Positions 6,201-10,186 are shown, counted from the first letter of the stretch. The stretch is DNA of 10,285 bases from Baffinella frigidus (GCA_026770585.1 MU646846.1:115144-125428), one strand, 5' to 3'. The notes: a model not told the origin generated them from the sequence alone. A program made the numbers and translations.

Positions 6201-7852
6201 CGGGGGGCCTGATGTGATCCGAAAGTAAGCATGGCCTTTCTGCAGGATAAGTTCCGGTGTCCGCCTGTGGTGGGAGTTAAAAGAACCTCAAGGACCTGAT
6301 GGCTTCCCCCCCCTCGGAGGCTGGGTTGCAGCAGGGACGAGAGAGGTCTTGCAGCAGAGAGATTGATAATTTATTGCCAAACAACCGGCGTCAGCGCCGC
6401 ACATGCTACGCATTGTGCCACTACTGTACCCTGTGTCGGCTGCTCATACGAGCATTTTCCGGTTGGATTCTATCTCCACCTCCCACGGAGGTCTTGCGCA
6501 TGAAGCATCCCGCACACGTCCGCCCGACTAACGAAGCTAATGCAACTTTGTTGAACAAAGTGACAAGCAGCCCAGTAACGACCTTTTGTCAGGTCCTTTG
6601 CTGGGACCTAGGCCCTCTCAGCTGACCCACTGCCCAACTCAACATGATTCTGAAAGTCATTTTCTGGACCGCCACTGAAAGTCAATTTCCGGCTAAAGTC
6701 AACTTGGTGGGGAGCAGTCAGTGCTGGAGTTCCAGGAAAACAAGACCGCGGATGAGGGCCTTGCATTTGTCGCGTCGCATAACGCTGGCCTCCTCGACGT
6801 CACGGTTGACTTTCCCCGTCAAGACTTGACTTTTGACCTCACGGTTAACTTTCCCCGGCAAGATTTGACTTTTGACCTCACGGTTGACTTTTCCCGGCAA
6901 TGGTTGACTCTCGTGTGAAGCGAGGGTTCTTCTCCTCGGAGGACCGTTTTCGCTGAGAGATTGGCCTTCGCGGGTATTTCACGTGCATGAAAATGCGCAG
7001 TTCCTACCCACACGGTGGGCTACCCACTCCAGAATGCTAAAGGGGCCTATTTAAAACCGAACATGTAAAGTCGTTACTACACAAATGCTCAAATTTGTAC
7101 CAGGATAAGATAATTTTTACCAGTCACGAGTTTACTTTACCTTTTCCTGGTACAAATATTTACAACGTTTTTCACACACATATGAATAGGCCCCGCTAGC
7201 GTTCTCGTGTGGACGAAGGTTTCGTTGGTCCTGGATTTTGAGGGTGTAAGGTGACCAATTTGCATTAGAAAAATCCTTCAAGTTAATTGCCTTCAGACAA
7301 GTTGACTTTTGATGAAAGGTTCGTAGTCCACCGTGTGGATGGGTGTCTCGAATACAAGAAACCGCACTCCTGTAGCAGGCTACATGCGTTGTTGTATTCG
7401 AGATACCACTGTTCTCATATTCGAGATACCCCTTCAATAGTGAGCGACCTCAGCCTGCCCGGGTAAGTTACCATCCCGGTACAAACCATGCGCGGTTTGT
7501 TCAACAGTCGCGGGACTCTGGTAGTGAGTAACCTCAACCCCCCCCCATGCCCCTTCGGGTTGCCTACCGTAGGGTCCTAGGTCTTATCGCTTAGGGGTTA
7601 TCCAAAATCCCCTCGAAGTCCGCTGTGTGGAAAAGTGAGTGACCTCGGTAGGAGGTGGAGTTAGAATCCATCCGGAAAATGCTCGTATGAGCGGCCGACA
7701 CGGGGTACAGTAAGTGGCACAATGCGTAGCATGCGCGGCGCTGACGCTGGTTGTTTGGCAATAAATTATCAATCTCTCTGAGTGACCTCAGCCCCCCCGA
7801 GCAGCAAATCGTGGCGGCGCTCAAGGCCATCGAGAGCAAGATTAAGAAGTGA
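212..7852 (+). CDS. ECH1: Dienoyl-CoA isomerase (ECH1-like), nine exons, 5' end outside window
   Basis: Joined exons: 212-295, 575-638, 2091-2163, 2457-2521, 2939-3005, 4452-4547, 5238-5311, 6718-6804, 7805-7852. All introns are GT-AG, all acceptors end in CAG, and every junction phase matches, giving about 218 residues and a TGA stop. The product should shift double bonds in 3,5-dienoyl-CoA to 2,4-dienoyl-CoA during beta-oxidation, in mitochondrion or peroxisome. Crotonase landmarks appear in order: KHFSYGLDL (first oxyanion-hole loop), KPVVAAISGWCIGAGVEL (second loop), ADIR, KEAELGIVADLGGLQRLP, and a C-terminal segment ending VASHNAGLL. Rat ECH1 uses Asp176, Glu196 and Asp204. Without gaps, the matching residues here are Glu, Glu and Asp. 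Roughly 50 or more N-terminal residues are missing upstream. The C-terminus, ESKIKK, is not a PTS1 signal. Another crotonase (enoyl-CoA hydratase) is the alternative, but the Glu196/Asp204 spacing favours ECH1. Confidence 0.88.
426..590 (+). repeat. Degenerate ~40-nt tandem units repeating the exon 2 acceptor
   Basis: CGTTGCAGGTTT occurs at 481-492 and again at the real acceptor (567-578). ACCGCGAAAxG precedes a GGTTT block at about 517 and 558. TTTTGCCGGGGTTTCGAT (449-466) echoes the real exon start TTTGCCGGGATTCCGAT. Only the last unit continues into the conserved exon. Confidence 0.65.
575..638 (+). CDS. ECH1: ECH1 exon 2 (helix before second oxyanion loop)
   Basis: Acceptor TTGCAG|GTTTGCC; donor GAGTGGCAG|GTCGGC. 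Encodes FAGIPMDGPR followed by HELRKLIAEWQ. The LRxLIxxWQ helix is typical of dienoyl-CoA isomerases just before the FTAVxxxPKPVxAA strand, which opens the next exon. Starts in phase 2 and ends in phase 0. Confidence 0.8.
657..740. mobile_element. 84-bp inverted-repeat element, copy 1
   Basis: Perfect terminal inverted repeats GTTGACTAA / TTAGTCAAC. A second copy of equal length, roughly five bases in six identical, is at 1415-1498. It lies between the exon 2 donor and a 13-nt duplicate of that donor (AGTGGCAGGTCGG, 631-643 and 741-753). Confidence 0.75.
841..998. mobile_element. 158-bp MITE-like inverted-repeat element
   Basis: Terminal arms CGCTGAATTTCATCT-GGAAC (841-862) and its complement GTTCC-AGATGAAATTCAGCG (978-998), with further pairing inward (ATCTGTCC / GGACATAATCTGTC). 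The interior repeats GCSTAARATAGC three times (about 887, 909, 951). Confidence 0.8.
1227..1358. mobile_element. 132-bp fold-back element
   Basis: Arms AGGATCTGAAATTAGA (from 1227) and its near-complement TCTATTTTCAGATCCT (ending 1358). The pairing continues through GTAAAGCAACT / AGTTGCTTTAC and CCTGGTAC / GTACCAG to a central hairpin AGGCTTTA / TAAAGCCT. Almost the whole length can fold as one stem. Confidence 0.8.
1415..1498. mobile_element. 84-bp inverted-repeat element, copy 2
   Basis: Same family as 657-740: starts GTTGACTGAACCGGGCAGG, ends CAGTCAAC. Shared core GGTGACTAATCCGGGCAGGA. No coding capacity. Confidence 0.75.
1567..1904. mobile_element. 338-bp long-arm fold-back element
   Basis: The outer arms start GTACGGGTGGACGC (1567) and end GCGTCCACCCGTAC (1904). 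The arms run about 100 nt, through ATTGTCGAAATGG / CCATTTCGACAAT, CGCGCGGA / TCCGCGCG and TCGAGGTCAGGTCAGG / CCTGACCTGACCTCGA. The loop carries a small hairpin ATGCTATCTT / AAAATAGCAT (1722-1760). No ORF. Confidence 0.85.
1974..2080 (+). repeat. Telomere-like array before exon 3
   Basis: CCCTAAA grading to CCCTCAA and then CCCCAAA. Ends ten bases before exon 3. C-rich strand is sense for gene 1. Confidence 0.95.
2091..2163 (+). CDS. ECH1: ECH1 exon 3 (second oxyanion loop)
   Basis: Acceptor TTATTCAG; donor GGCGCTG|GTAAGC. Encodes GGFTAVAKSPKP followed by VVAAISGWCIGA, the most recognisable crotonase block (KPVIAAIxGxCIGGG). The final Gly codon is split in phase 1 across intron 3. The exon is an island between two telomere-like arrays. 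Confidence 0.93.
2168..2450 (+). repeat. Telomere-like array forming almost all of intron 3
   Basis: Intron 3 (2164-2456, 293 nt) consists almost entirely of CCCTAAA variants, including ACACTAAAC, CCCTACA and CCCTCAA blocks. Only the donor GTAAGCC and a few bases around TTGCAG are not repeat-like. Confidence 0.95.
2457..2521 (+). CDS. ECH1: ECH1 exon 4 (catalytic-region exon)
   Basis: Acceptor CCTTGCAG; donor CTCAAG|GTCTCA. Encodes the rest of GVELISAADIR, then VCSKDAKFSLK. With exon 3 it rebuilds CIGAGVELISAADIR, the counterpart of CIGGGVDLxxACDIR. The residue at the rat Asp176 position is Glu, a conservative change that keeps a carboxylate. Confidence 0.93.
2533..2654. mobile_element. Inverted-repeat element, CCACNCxGTGGxCTTCG family, copy 1
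   Basis: Left end CCCCACTCGGTGGCCTTCGCAGA; right end TTCGAAGCCCAATGTGTGG. Contains a perfect inner hairpin TTCACCCAGA-TT-TCTGGGTGAA at 2608-2629. Related to 4570-4717 and, by its termini, to 7008-7338. Confidence 0.7.
2714..2749. repeat. 36-nt hairpin
   Basis: AAGTTGAC pairs with GTCAACTT around the 12-bp palindrome TGCAGCGCTGCA (2727-2738). It shares the GTTGAC end motif with the 84-bp elements. Confidence 0.6.
2779..2938 (+). repeat. 22-nt minisatellite (seven units) ending in the exon 5 acceptor
   Basis: Seven consecutive units of 22 to 26 nt with consensus near ATGAAGCGTGTCNTGTCC start at 2779, 2801, 2823, 2845, 2869, 2891 and 2913. The last ends in the real acceptor GTGTCCAG. Unit 4 also ends CTGTGCAG, an acceptor-like decoy whose use would shift frame (70 nt). 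Confidence 0.85.
2939..3005 (+). CDS. ECH1: ECH1 exon 5 (catalytic Glu and Asp)
   Basis: Acceptor GTGTCCAG; donor GGCGCTG|GTCTCA, phase 1. Encodes EAELGIVADLGG followed by LQRLPPIIGA. The first Glu and the Asp of VADLG fall on rat Glu196 and Asp204, with the family's ADxGxLQRLPxxIG signature. The donor hexamer GTCTCA is shared with intron 4. Confidence 0.93.
3014..3208 (+). repeat. CCCGAAA/ACCGAAA array grading into CCCTAAA
   Basis: Begins eight bases after the exon 5 donor. The first ~150 nt are CCCGAAA and ACCGAAA heptamers, and the last ~45 nt revert to CCCTAAA. A homogenised sub-variant joined to the standard repeat indicates local expansion. Confidence 0.93.
3209..3794. other. Intron 5 stretch with no recognisable gene
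   Basis: Holds a G-rich run (3246-3258), a 29-nt tandem duplication (3323-3351 and 3352-3380, CTCGGGAAGACGRCKTAAG then TCAACATGTG), and AT-richer sequence with no coding pattern I trust. Confidence 0.6.
3795..3842. repeat. Near-perfect 22-bp hairpin
   Basis: Arm GATCTTGGAGTCCTATCTAC + GA pairs with its complement across a TTAC loop, with one mismatch. Isolated; no second copy seen. Confidence 0.9.
3851..3866 (+). pseudogene. Exon 6 fragment copy
   Basis: GCGACACCTGGCGCTG is identical to the start region of exon 6. It is followed by GTACAATACATGTA, which also precedes the larger copy at 4194. Confidence 0.65.
3977..4177. mobile_element. Fold-back element inside intron 5
   Basis: Arms TGTAGAATTCGGGTTGGCTT (3979-3998) and AAGCCAACCCGAATTGTAC (4157-4175), with looser pairing inward to a core hairpin TGCTATCTT (4071-4079) / AAGATAGCA (4098-4106). 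The core motif is shared with the elements at 841 and 1567. Confidence 0.75.
4194..4249 (+). pseudogene. Partial exon 6 duplicate with acceptor and stop
   Basis: After CTGGCAG, as at the real exon, the copy reads GATRHLAVTATLSAPERV then TAG in the frame exon 6 uses. Against the real exon it has a 3-nt in-frame deletion and few substitutions. Homology ends near 4240. If spliced in after exon 5 it would truncate the enzyme. Confidence 0.75.
4452..4547 (+). CDS. ECH1: ECH1 exon 6
   Basis: Acceptor CCTGGCAG; donor GCTGCAG|GTTACC. Encodes ATRHLALTAATISASEAY and then SLSLVTAVHDDAA, matching the family block ELxFTxRxxxADEAxxxGLVxRV. Phase 1 at both ends fits exons 5 and 7. The usual Gly of GLV is Ser here. 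Partial copies of its 5' part lie at 3851, 4194 and 5573. Confidence 0.87.
4570..4717. mobile_element. Inverted-repeat element, CCACNCxGTGGxCTTCG family, copy 2
   Basis: Begins right after exon 6's donor region. Left CCACACAGTGGGCTTCG, right CGAAGCCCACTGTGTGG, perfect 17-bp arms. An inner hairpin TTTCGACC / GGGTCGAAA sits at the same place as in copy 1 but with different paired bases. Confidence 0.82.
4907..5237 (+). repeat. Four-copy array of the exon 7 acceptor region
   Basis: GGTGCTGAGATATGTCTCGG then GTGGGGGCAG recurs at 4907-4936, 4995-5023 and 5081-5112. The real acceptor at 5205-5237 is a diverged fourth copy (GGTGCTGATGCGATGTGTCG, then GATGCAG). Units are about 88, 87 and 124 nt apart. 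The third copy continues into GGCAGCCGAGG at the spacing found in exon 7. A short G-rich telomere-like patch lies at 5130-5157. Confidence 0.85.
5238..5311 (+). CDS. ECH1: ECH1 exon 7
   Basis: Acceptor GTGGATGCAG; donor ATCAAG|GTACGT. Encodes TYAAAEAIAVRIASFD followed by PHAMAGIK, matching AAxxLAxxIAxxSPxAVxxTK. Using this acceptor, the stretch from the VTAV of exon 6 to the final Lys has the same length as in animal ECH1 (34 residues). Acceptor-like copies lie upstream and donor-like copies downstream. Confidence 0.9.
5484..5513 (+). pseudogene. Exon 7 3'-end copy 2 with donor
   Basis: Thirty nt reading FALHAVAGIK followed by GTACAT, against FDPHAMAGIK|GTACGT in exon 7, with no indels. Preceded by three ATCGTTTG repeats that put a TGA in frame. 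Confidence 0.8.
5573..5631 (+). pseudogene. Chimeric copy: exon 6 start joined to exon 7 end
   Basis: GGGGCGACGCGGCACCTG (5573-5590) matches the beginning of exon 6. Eleven bases later 5602-5631 reads FDPPAMASIK|GTACGA, matching the end of exon 7. The frame is open across the join. No CAG acceptor directly precedes it. Confidence 0.75.
5925..5954 (+). pseudogene. Exon 7 3'-end copy 4 with donor
   Basis: Reads FDRYCMPGIK|GTACGA. About 70 nt of downstream intron (GAGCACGGAATGAGAC, GAGTAGCCCCTG) is also shared with the copy at 5602, so the two arose as one block. Confidence 0.75.
6233..6303 (+). repeat. 71-nt dispersed repeat, copy 1
   Basis: GGCCTTTCTGCAGGATAAG then TTCCGGTGTCCGCCTGTGG and GGGAGTTAAAAGAACCTC. 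About 61 of 71 bases match the copy at 8980-9050. A third, more diverged copy is at 9331-9398. No terminal inverted repeat; identity unknown. Confidence 0.8.
6353..6487 (+). mobile_element. ~135-bp insertion with 10-bp target duplication
   Basis: Flanked by direct GAGGTCTTGC at 6343-6352 and 6488-6497. The insert carries AGAGAGATTGATAATTTATT at one end and CTCCACCTCC at the other, with no clear terminal inverted repeat. An inverted copy, about 95 percent alike, is at 7647-7778. A GGTTGGATTCT near the far end vaguely resembles a Pol III B box, too weak to call a SINE. Confidence 0.8.
6718..6804 (+). CDS. ECH1: ECH1 exon 8
   Basis: Acceptor GGGGAGCAG. Encodes SVLEFQENKTADEGLAF then VASHNAGLLDVT, the counterpart of the SRDxSVxEGLxYVAxWNxxML block. 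I chose the donor ACG|GTTGAC because it gives a gap-free join to exon 9; GAC|GTCACG, 6 nt earlier, is also possible. The exon runs into an in-frame 39-nt tandem repeat carrying two further donor copies. Confidence 0.88.
6801..6907 (+). repeat. 39-nt tandem repeat overlapping the exon 8 donor
   Basis: CACGGTTGACTTTCCCCG begins units at 6801, 6840 and 6879, period exactly 39 nt. Each carries the donor-like ACG|GTTRAC. The exon 8 frame stays open through all units (VDFPRQDLTFDLT per unit) to a TGA at about 6916. Confidence 0.9.
7008..7338. mobile_element. Inverted-repeat element, CCACACxGTGGxCTNC family, copy 3
   Basis: Arms CCACACGGTGGGCTAC (7008-7023) and GTAGTCCACCGTGTGG (7323-7338), one mismatch. 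Termini match the elements at 2533 and 4570. Its larger size is partly a nested element at 7042-7194. Confidence 0.7.
7042..7194. mobile_element. 153-bp nested inverted-repeat element
   Basis: Ends GGGGCCTATT / AATAGGCCCC; inner arms AATTTGTACCAGG (7092-7104) / CCTGGTACAAAT (7146-7157). The GTACCAGG core recurs in the fold-back at 1227. Confidence 0.75.
7342..7432. repeat. Hairpin with third arm copy
   Basis: GGTGTCTCGAATACAA (7342-7357) pairs with TTGTATTCGAGATACC (7392-7407). The right arm repeats at 7419-7432 (TATTCGAGATACCC), so two alternative stems are possible. Confidence 0.8.
7441..7546 (+). repeat. Two upstream copies of the exon 9 acceptor region
   Basis: TGAGCGACCTCAGCCTGCCC (7441-7460) and TGAGTAACCTCAACCCCCCC (from 7525) resemble TGAGTGACCTCAGCCCCCCC (7779-7798), the sequence just before the real acceptor. 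A further partial copy at 7636-7646 is one half of the duplication made by the 7647-7778 insertion. Confidence 0.7.
7647..7778 (-). mobile_element. ~132-bp insertion with 11-bp target duplication, inverted copy
   Basis: Flanked by direct TGAGTGACCTC at 7636-7646 and 7779-7789. The insert is the reverse complement of 6353-6487. The flanking word is also seen uninterrupted at 7441 and 7525, so it is host sequence. Insertion put 143 nt between the two halves of the final acceptor region. Confidence 0.82.
7805..7852 (+). CDS. ECH1: ECH1 terminal exon 9
   Basis: Acceptor CCGAGCAG after a C-run. Encodes QIVAALKAIESKIKK and a TGA stop. Phase 0 fits exon 8, and the helix matches the C-terminal DLxxAxxA segment of the family. 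No SKL-type peroxisomal tail is present. Confidence 0.82.
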   Translation, partial: QIVAALKAIESKIKK

Positions 7853-8845
7853 TTCTGGGGTACCTGCCTACAGTAGGCGTATCCATAGGACCCTAGGGTC
7901 TACAGTAGGCCTATCCCTAGGACCCTAGTGGCTGTACGTCTGCGCCAGTTAATCCAGCCTCAACCTGGGGTAATCTTACAGTGAATTCACTATCTCAGAC
8001 GTGCAGCAAGTAGGTATCCCTACAGGGGTACCTCGCTCATAAGAAACAGCCACCCCCTAGGACCCTACAGTAGGACTATGCATAGGGCCCTACGGTGGTC
8101 TTAGGGAGGGGGGGGGGGCAGTTTCTTATGAGCGAGGTACCCCTGTAGGCCTATCCATAGGACCCTAGGGCGGGCCTGTGGGGGGTGGGTGGGTCCTGCT
8201 AGATCCTAGTCTCCGTGGGGGGGAATGCAGGGCGGCCGTGTTGATATCAGGAAAGGTCTACCGTTGATGCGGGTTTCAACGGCGCCTGAAAACTGACAAT
8301 CTAGGGAAGAGCCTAGGACCATCCTGCATGTTTCAGATACACATTTTAGTTATTTTATCTAATATACTACATGCATGCGTGGTGTTAGAGGACGGCTACG
8401 GTTCGGTATTACACTAGTAAATGTGGTTACAAACACGACTCTCTCTCTCTCGAGAGACAGGTTATGAGGCTCGATGTGTACCCCAAGCGCGCCTCCACCT
8501 CATTCTCTTCTCAATCACGCGATGTGTCAGCATTGATGTACATCAATGGAAACGCATGCACTGCAGCGGTGTGTCTGAGAACGGGGCTCAACCTGAGAGG
8601 ACACCTGATGCCCTCTCGTAAGAAGATGTATTCACGTGCAGAGTCTCCCCTACCTTTGGTGCCGGCTACTTATGACCACTAAGTGGACCTCGCCTAGAGT
8701 TCCGATCTCAGCCCTGCATAGGCCGGGTCGAGGAACTCATCCGTGGATTGTTCCAATCTCCTCAAGAGTGAGGTGGGCGTGGCCTTCGATGTGAGTGTGA
8801 TACAAAGCACCAAAACACCGACCAGCGTTCCTCACTCTCGGCGTC
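7853..8845. other. Interval between convergent genes
   Basis: Probably 3' UTR and spacer. Holds a 24-nt repeat, GTAGGCCTATCCMTAGGACC + CTAG, at 7873-7896, 7905-7928 and 8145-8168; the TA-flanked element at 8021-8147; a CT-rich palindrome TCTCTCGAGAGA near 8447; and an 18-bp palindrome at 8531-8548 (CATTGATGTACATCAATG). No poly(A) signal or promoter could be assigned. Short open frames at 8421-8682 show no recognisable pattern. Confidence 0.55.
8021..8147. mobile_element. TA-flanked MITE, copy 1
   Basis: Perfect arms CAGGGGTACCTCGCTCATAA + GAAAC and complement, bounded by TA on both sides. TA duplication with CAG termini is the habit of Tc1/mariner-type elements (family knowledge). The interior is G/C-run rich and noncoding. 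Confidence 0.88.
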
Positions 8846-8892
8846 TCAGTCAGCGAGGAACGGCGCCAGCAGAACACACACGGCGCCAGCCT
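8829..8892. repeat. Hairpin and short duplication
   Basis: GTTCCTC (8827-8833 region) pairs with GAGGAAC (about 8855-8861), and ACGGCGCCAGC occurs twice at about 8860 and 8880. Lies over the tentative last exon of gene 2. Confidence 0.5.
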
Positions 8893-8941
8893 CGCACCCC
8901 ACGCAGAACGCCGTGCCGCGGTAGCCCACGGTCGTGATGCG
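8846..8941 (-). CDS. Gene 2 tentative terminal exon C
   Basis: Minus strand: acceptor GTGGGCAG, then RITTVGYRGTAF and CVGCEAGAVCVLLAPFLAD, TGA. Phase agrees with exon B. The competing frame from the same acceptor is open to 8737 and ends HLTLEEIGTIHG, so the frame is undecided. Confidence 0.3.
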   Translation of the reverse strand, partial: RITTVGYRGTAFCVGCEAGAVCVLLAPFLAD

Positions 8942-9781
8942 CTGCCCACACCACCGCATTCAGACGCCAGCTGAAGCAGGGCCTTTCTGCAGAACCAGTT
9001 CCAGTGTCCGTCTATGGTGGGAGTTAAAAGAACCTAAATGACCTAAAGGCGCAACGACAGAGACGGCACAGGTGCACGCACACGGCAAACAGCGGGAAAC
9101 AGGGGCACGATACAGGGGTACCTCGCTCATGAGAAACTGCCCCCCCCTAGGACCACCGTAGGACCCTAGGCATAGGCCTACTGTAGGGTTGTAGGAGGAG
9201 GCGGTTTCTTATGAGCGAGGTACCCCTGTACAGGGGTTACCCGTGAATAAGGACACACACCGCCTTAGGGTCCTGCGGTAGGGCTAGTCCCAGGAACAGA
9301 GGACCACCCTAGGGGCGTGCACCAGGGGAATCCTTTCTACGGAAGAGCGAGGTGTCCGCCTAGGTTGGGAGAAATCAAAACCTCAAGGACCTAAAGGCGG
9401 AGGCACGATACCTGGGGCGCCTCGAAGGACGCGAGCGGCGTAGTGCCCACGACTCTCTCGACCGTCGGCTCGATTTGCTCCCCCTCGTCATCGATTCCTT
9501 CAGAGAGGCGCACGAGATCCACGGAGGAGCGCAGCAGCTCTGCGATGACGAGCGTGCGCCGGGACGCTGCGAGGAGGAGCTCCTGCTTTGGGGTGTAGAG
9601 TTTGGGGTTGAGGGTTGGTTTCACCTCACCATGAAACATGTAGGAGACAATCAGCGCGTGAGCACCCCTACCCAAAGAGATAGGAGAGTTGAGAGTCTGC
9701 AGGCGTACGTTGTACAGGGTTTGGCGTACAGGGTGTAGGGTTTGGACTTCGGGGTTAGAATCTAGGTTGAGGGTTGAGGAA

Positions 9782-9841
<60 letters not shown>

Positions 9842-9852
9842 GGTGGAGGGTG

Positions 9853-9925
<73 letters not shown>

Positions 9926-10160
9926 GGTTCAGGGTTGAGGGTTGAGGGTTCAGGGTTGAGGGTTGTGGGTTCAGGGTTCAGGGTTGAGGGTTGAGGGTTC
10001 AGGGTTCAGGGTCCAGGGTCCAGGTTCCAGGGTTCAAGGTTTGAGATTTAAGGTTTGAGGTGTAGGGTTCACAAAGCACCTTGGTGCGGTGTTCGGGCAT
10101 GACACCCCCCATGACCCTGTCGAACGGCGAGCCTGGCTCCGCCCCTGCGATCGAGTACAC
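8846..10160 (-). CDS. Unrecognised split gene, partial
   Basis: Exons in transcription order: A 10160-10080, B 9696-9412, tentative C 8941-8846. Each starts after CAG in phase 0 and A and B end at GT donors in phase 0, so they join without shift. I do not recognise the protein. Exon A is Gly/Pro-rich, B has a hydrophobic stretch and a charged helix-like stretch, and C would be hydrophobic. The 5' end lies outside the window. The gene converges on ECH1. A and B are fairly secure; C is not. Confidence 0.55.
8980..9050 (+). repeat. 71-nt dispersed repeat, copy 2
   Basis: Shares GGCCTTTCTGCAG and GGTGGGAGTTAAAAGAACCT with 6233-6303. In gene 2 orientation it lies about 40 nt before the tentative exon C acceptor. 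Confidence 0.8.
9111..9230. mobile_element. TA-flanked MITE, copy 2
   Basis: Same arms as 8021-8147 with one change in the left arm (CATGAG for CATAAG), bounded by TA. Interior diverged but still built of CCTAGGACC-type words. Lies in the proposed last intron of gene 2. Confidence 0.88.
9331..9398 (+). repeat. 71-nt dispersed repeat, copy 3 (diverged)
   Basis: TCCTTTCTACGGAAGAGCGA then GGTGTCCGCCTAGGTTGGGA and CCTCAAGGACCTAAAGGC. Ends 13 nt from the exon B donor of gene 2. Confidence 0.7.
9412..9696 (-). CDS. Gene 2 exon B
   Basis: Minus strand: acceptor CCTGCAG, donor CCCCAG|GTATCG, 95 open codons. Begins TLNSPISLGRGAHALIVSYM, continues FHGE, then a telomere-like stretch (9624-9583) reading VKPTLNPKLYTPKQ. 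It goes on with ELLLAASRRTLVIAELLRSS and an acidic part (SEGIDDEGEQIEPTVERV). The middle 42 nt start GTGAAA and end CAG, so they could be a tiny intron; removing them also keeps frame. Confidence 0.65.
9697..10079 (-). repeat. Telomere-like array in gene 2 intron
   Basis: On + it reads GGGTTGA, with GGGTTCA and GGGTCCA variants, nearly pure from 9780 to 9990. On the gene 2 sense strand it is CCCTCAA/CCCTGAA. It fills almost the whole 383-nt intron. Confidence 0.92.
10080..10160 (-). CDS. Gene 2 exon A
   Basis: Minus strand: acceptor TTGAGCAG, donor ACCAAG|GTGCTT, 27 codons reading VYSIAGAEPGSPFDRV then MGGVMPEHRTK. Non-repetitive, GC-rich and open, set between telomere-like arrays on both sides, as exons 3 and 4 of gene 1 are. 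Confidence 0.65.
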
Positions 10161-10186
10161 CTGCTCAAGGCTTGAGCGTTTATGTT

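Noticed and set aside
5904-6212. Open frames over the YIDRY/RYVSIYVP region
   Set aside because: Made of TATCTATGTACC-like simple repeats (about 6077-6126); the protein is just the repeat translated.
6413-6470. tRNA or SINE with Pol III boxes
   Set aside because: Only one weak B-box-like word, no A box at suitable distance, no cloverleaf.
6299-6625. 108-codon open frame
   Set aside because: Most of it is the 135-bp insertion and its flanks; the inverted copy gives the same peptide on the other strand. No conserved domain seen.
8421-8682. Short plus-strand genes after ECH1
   Set aside because: Two overlapping frames of under 75 codons with no motif, plausible splice pattern or homology I can name.
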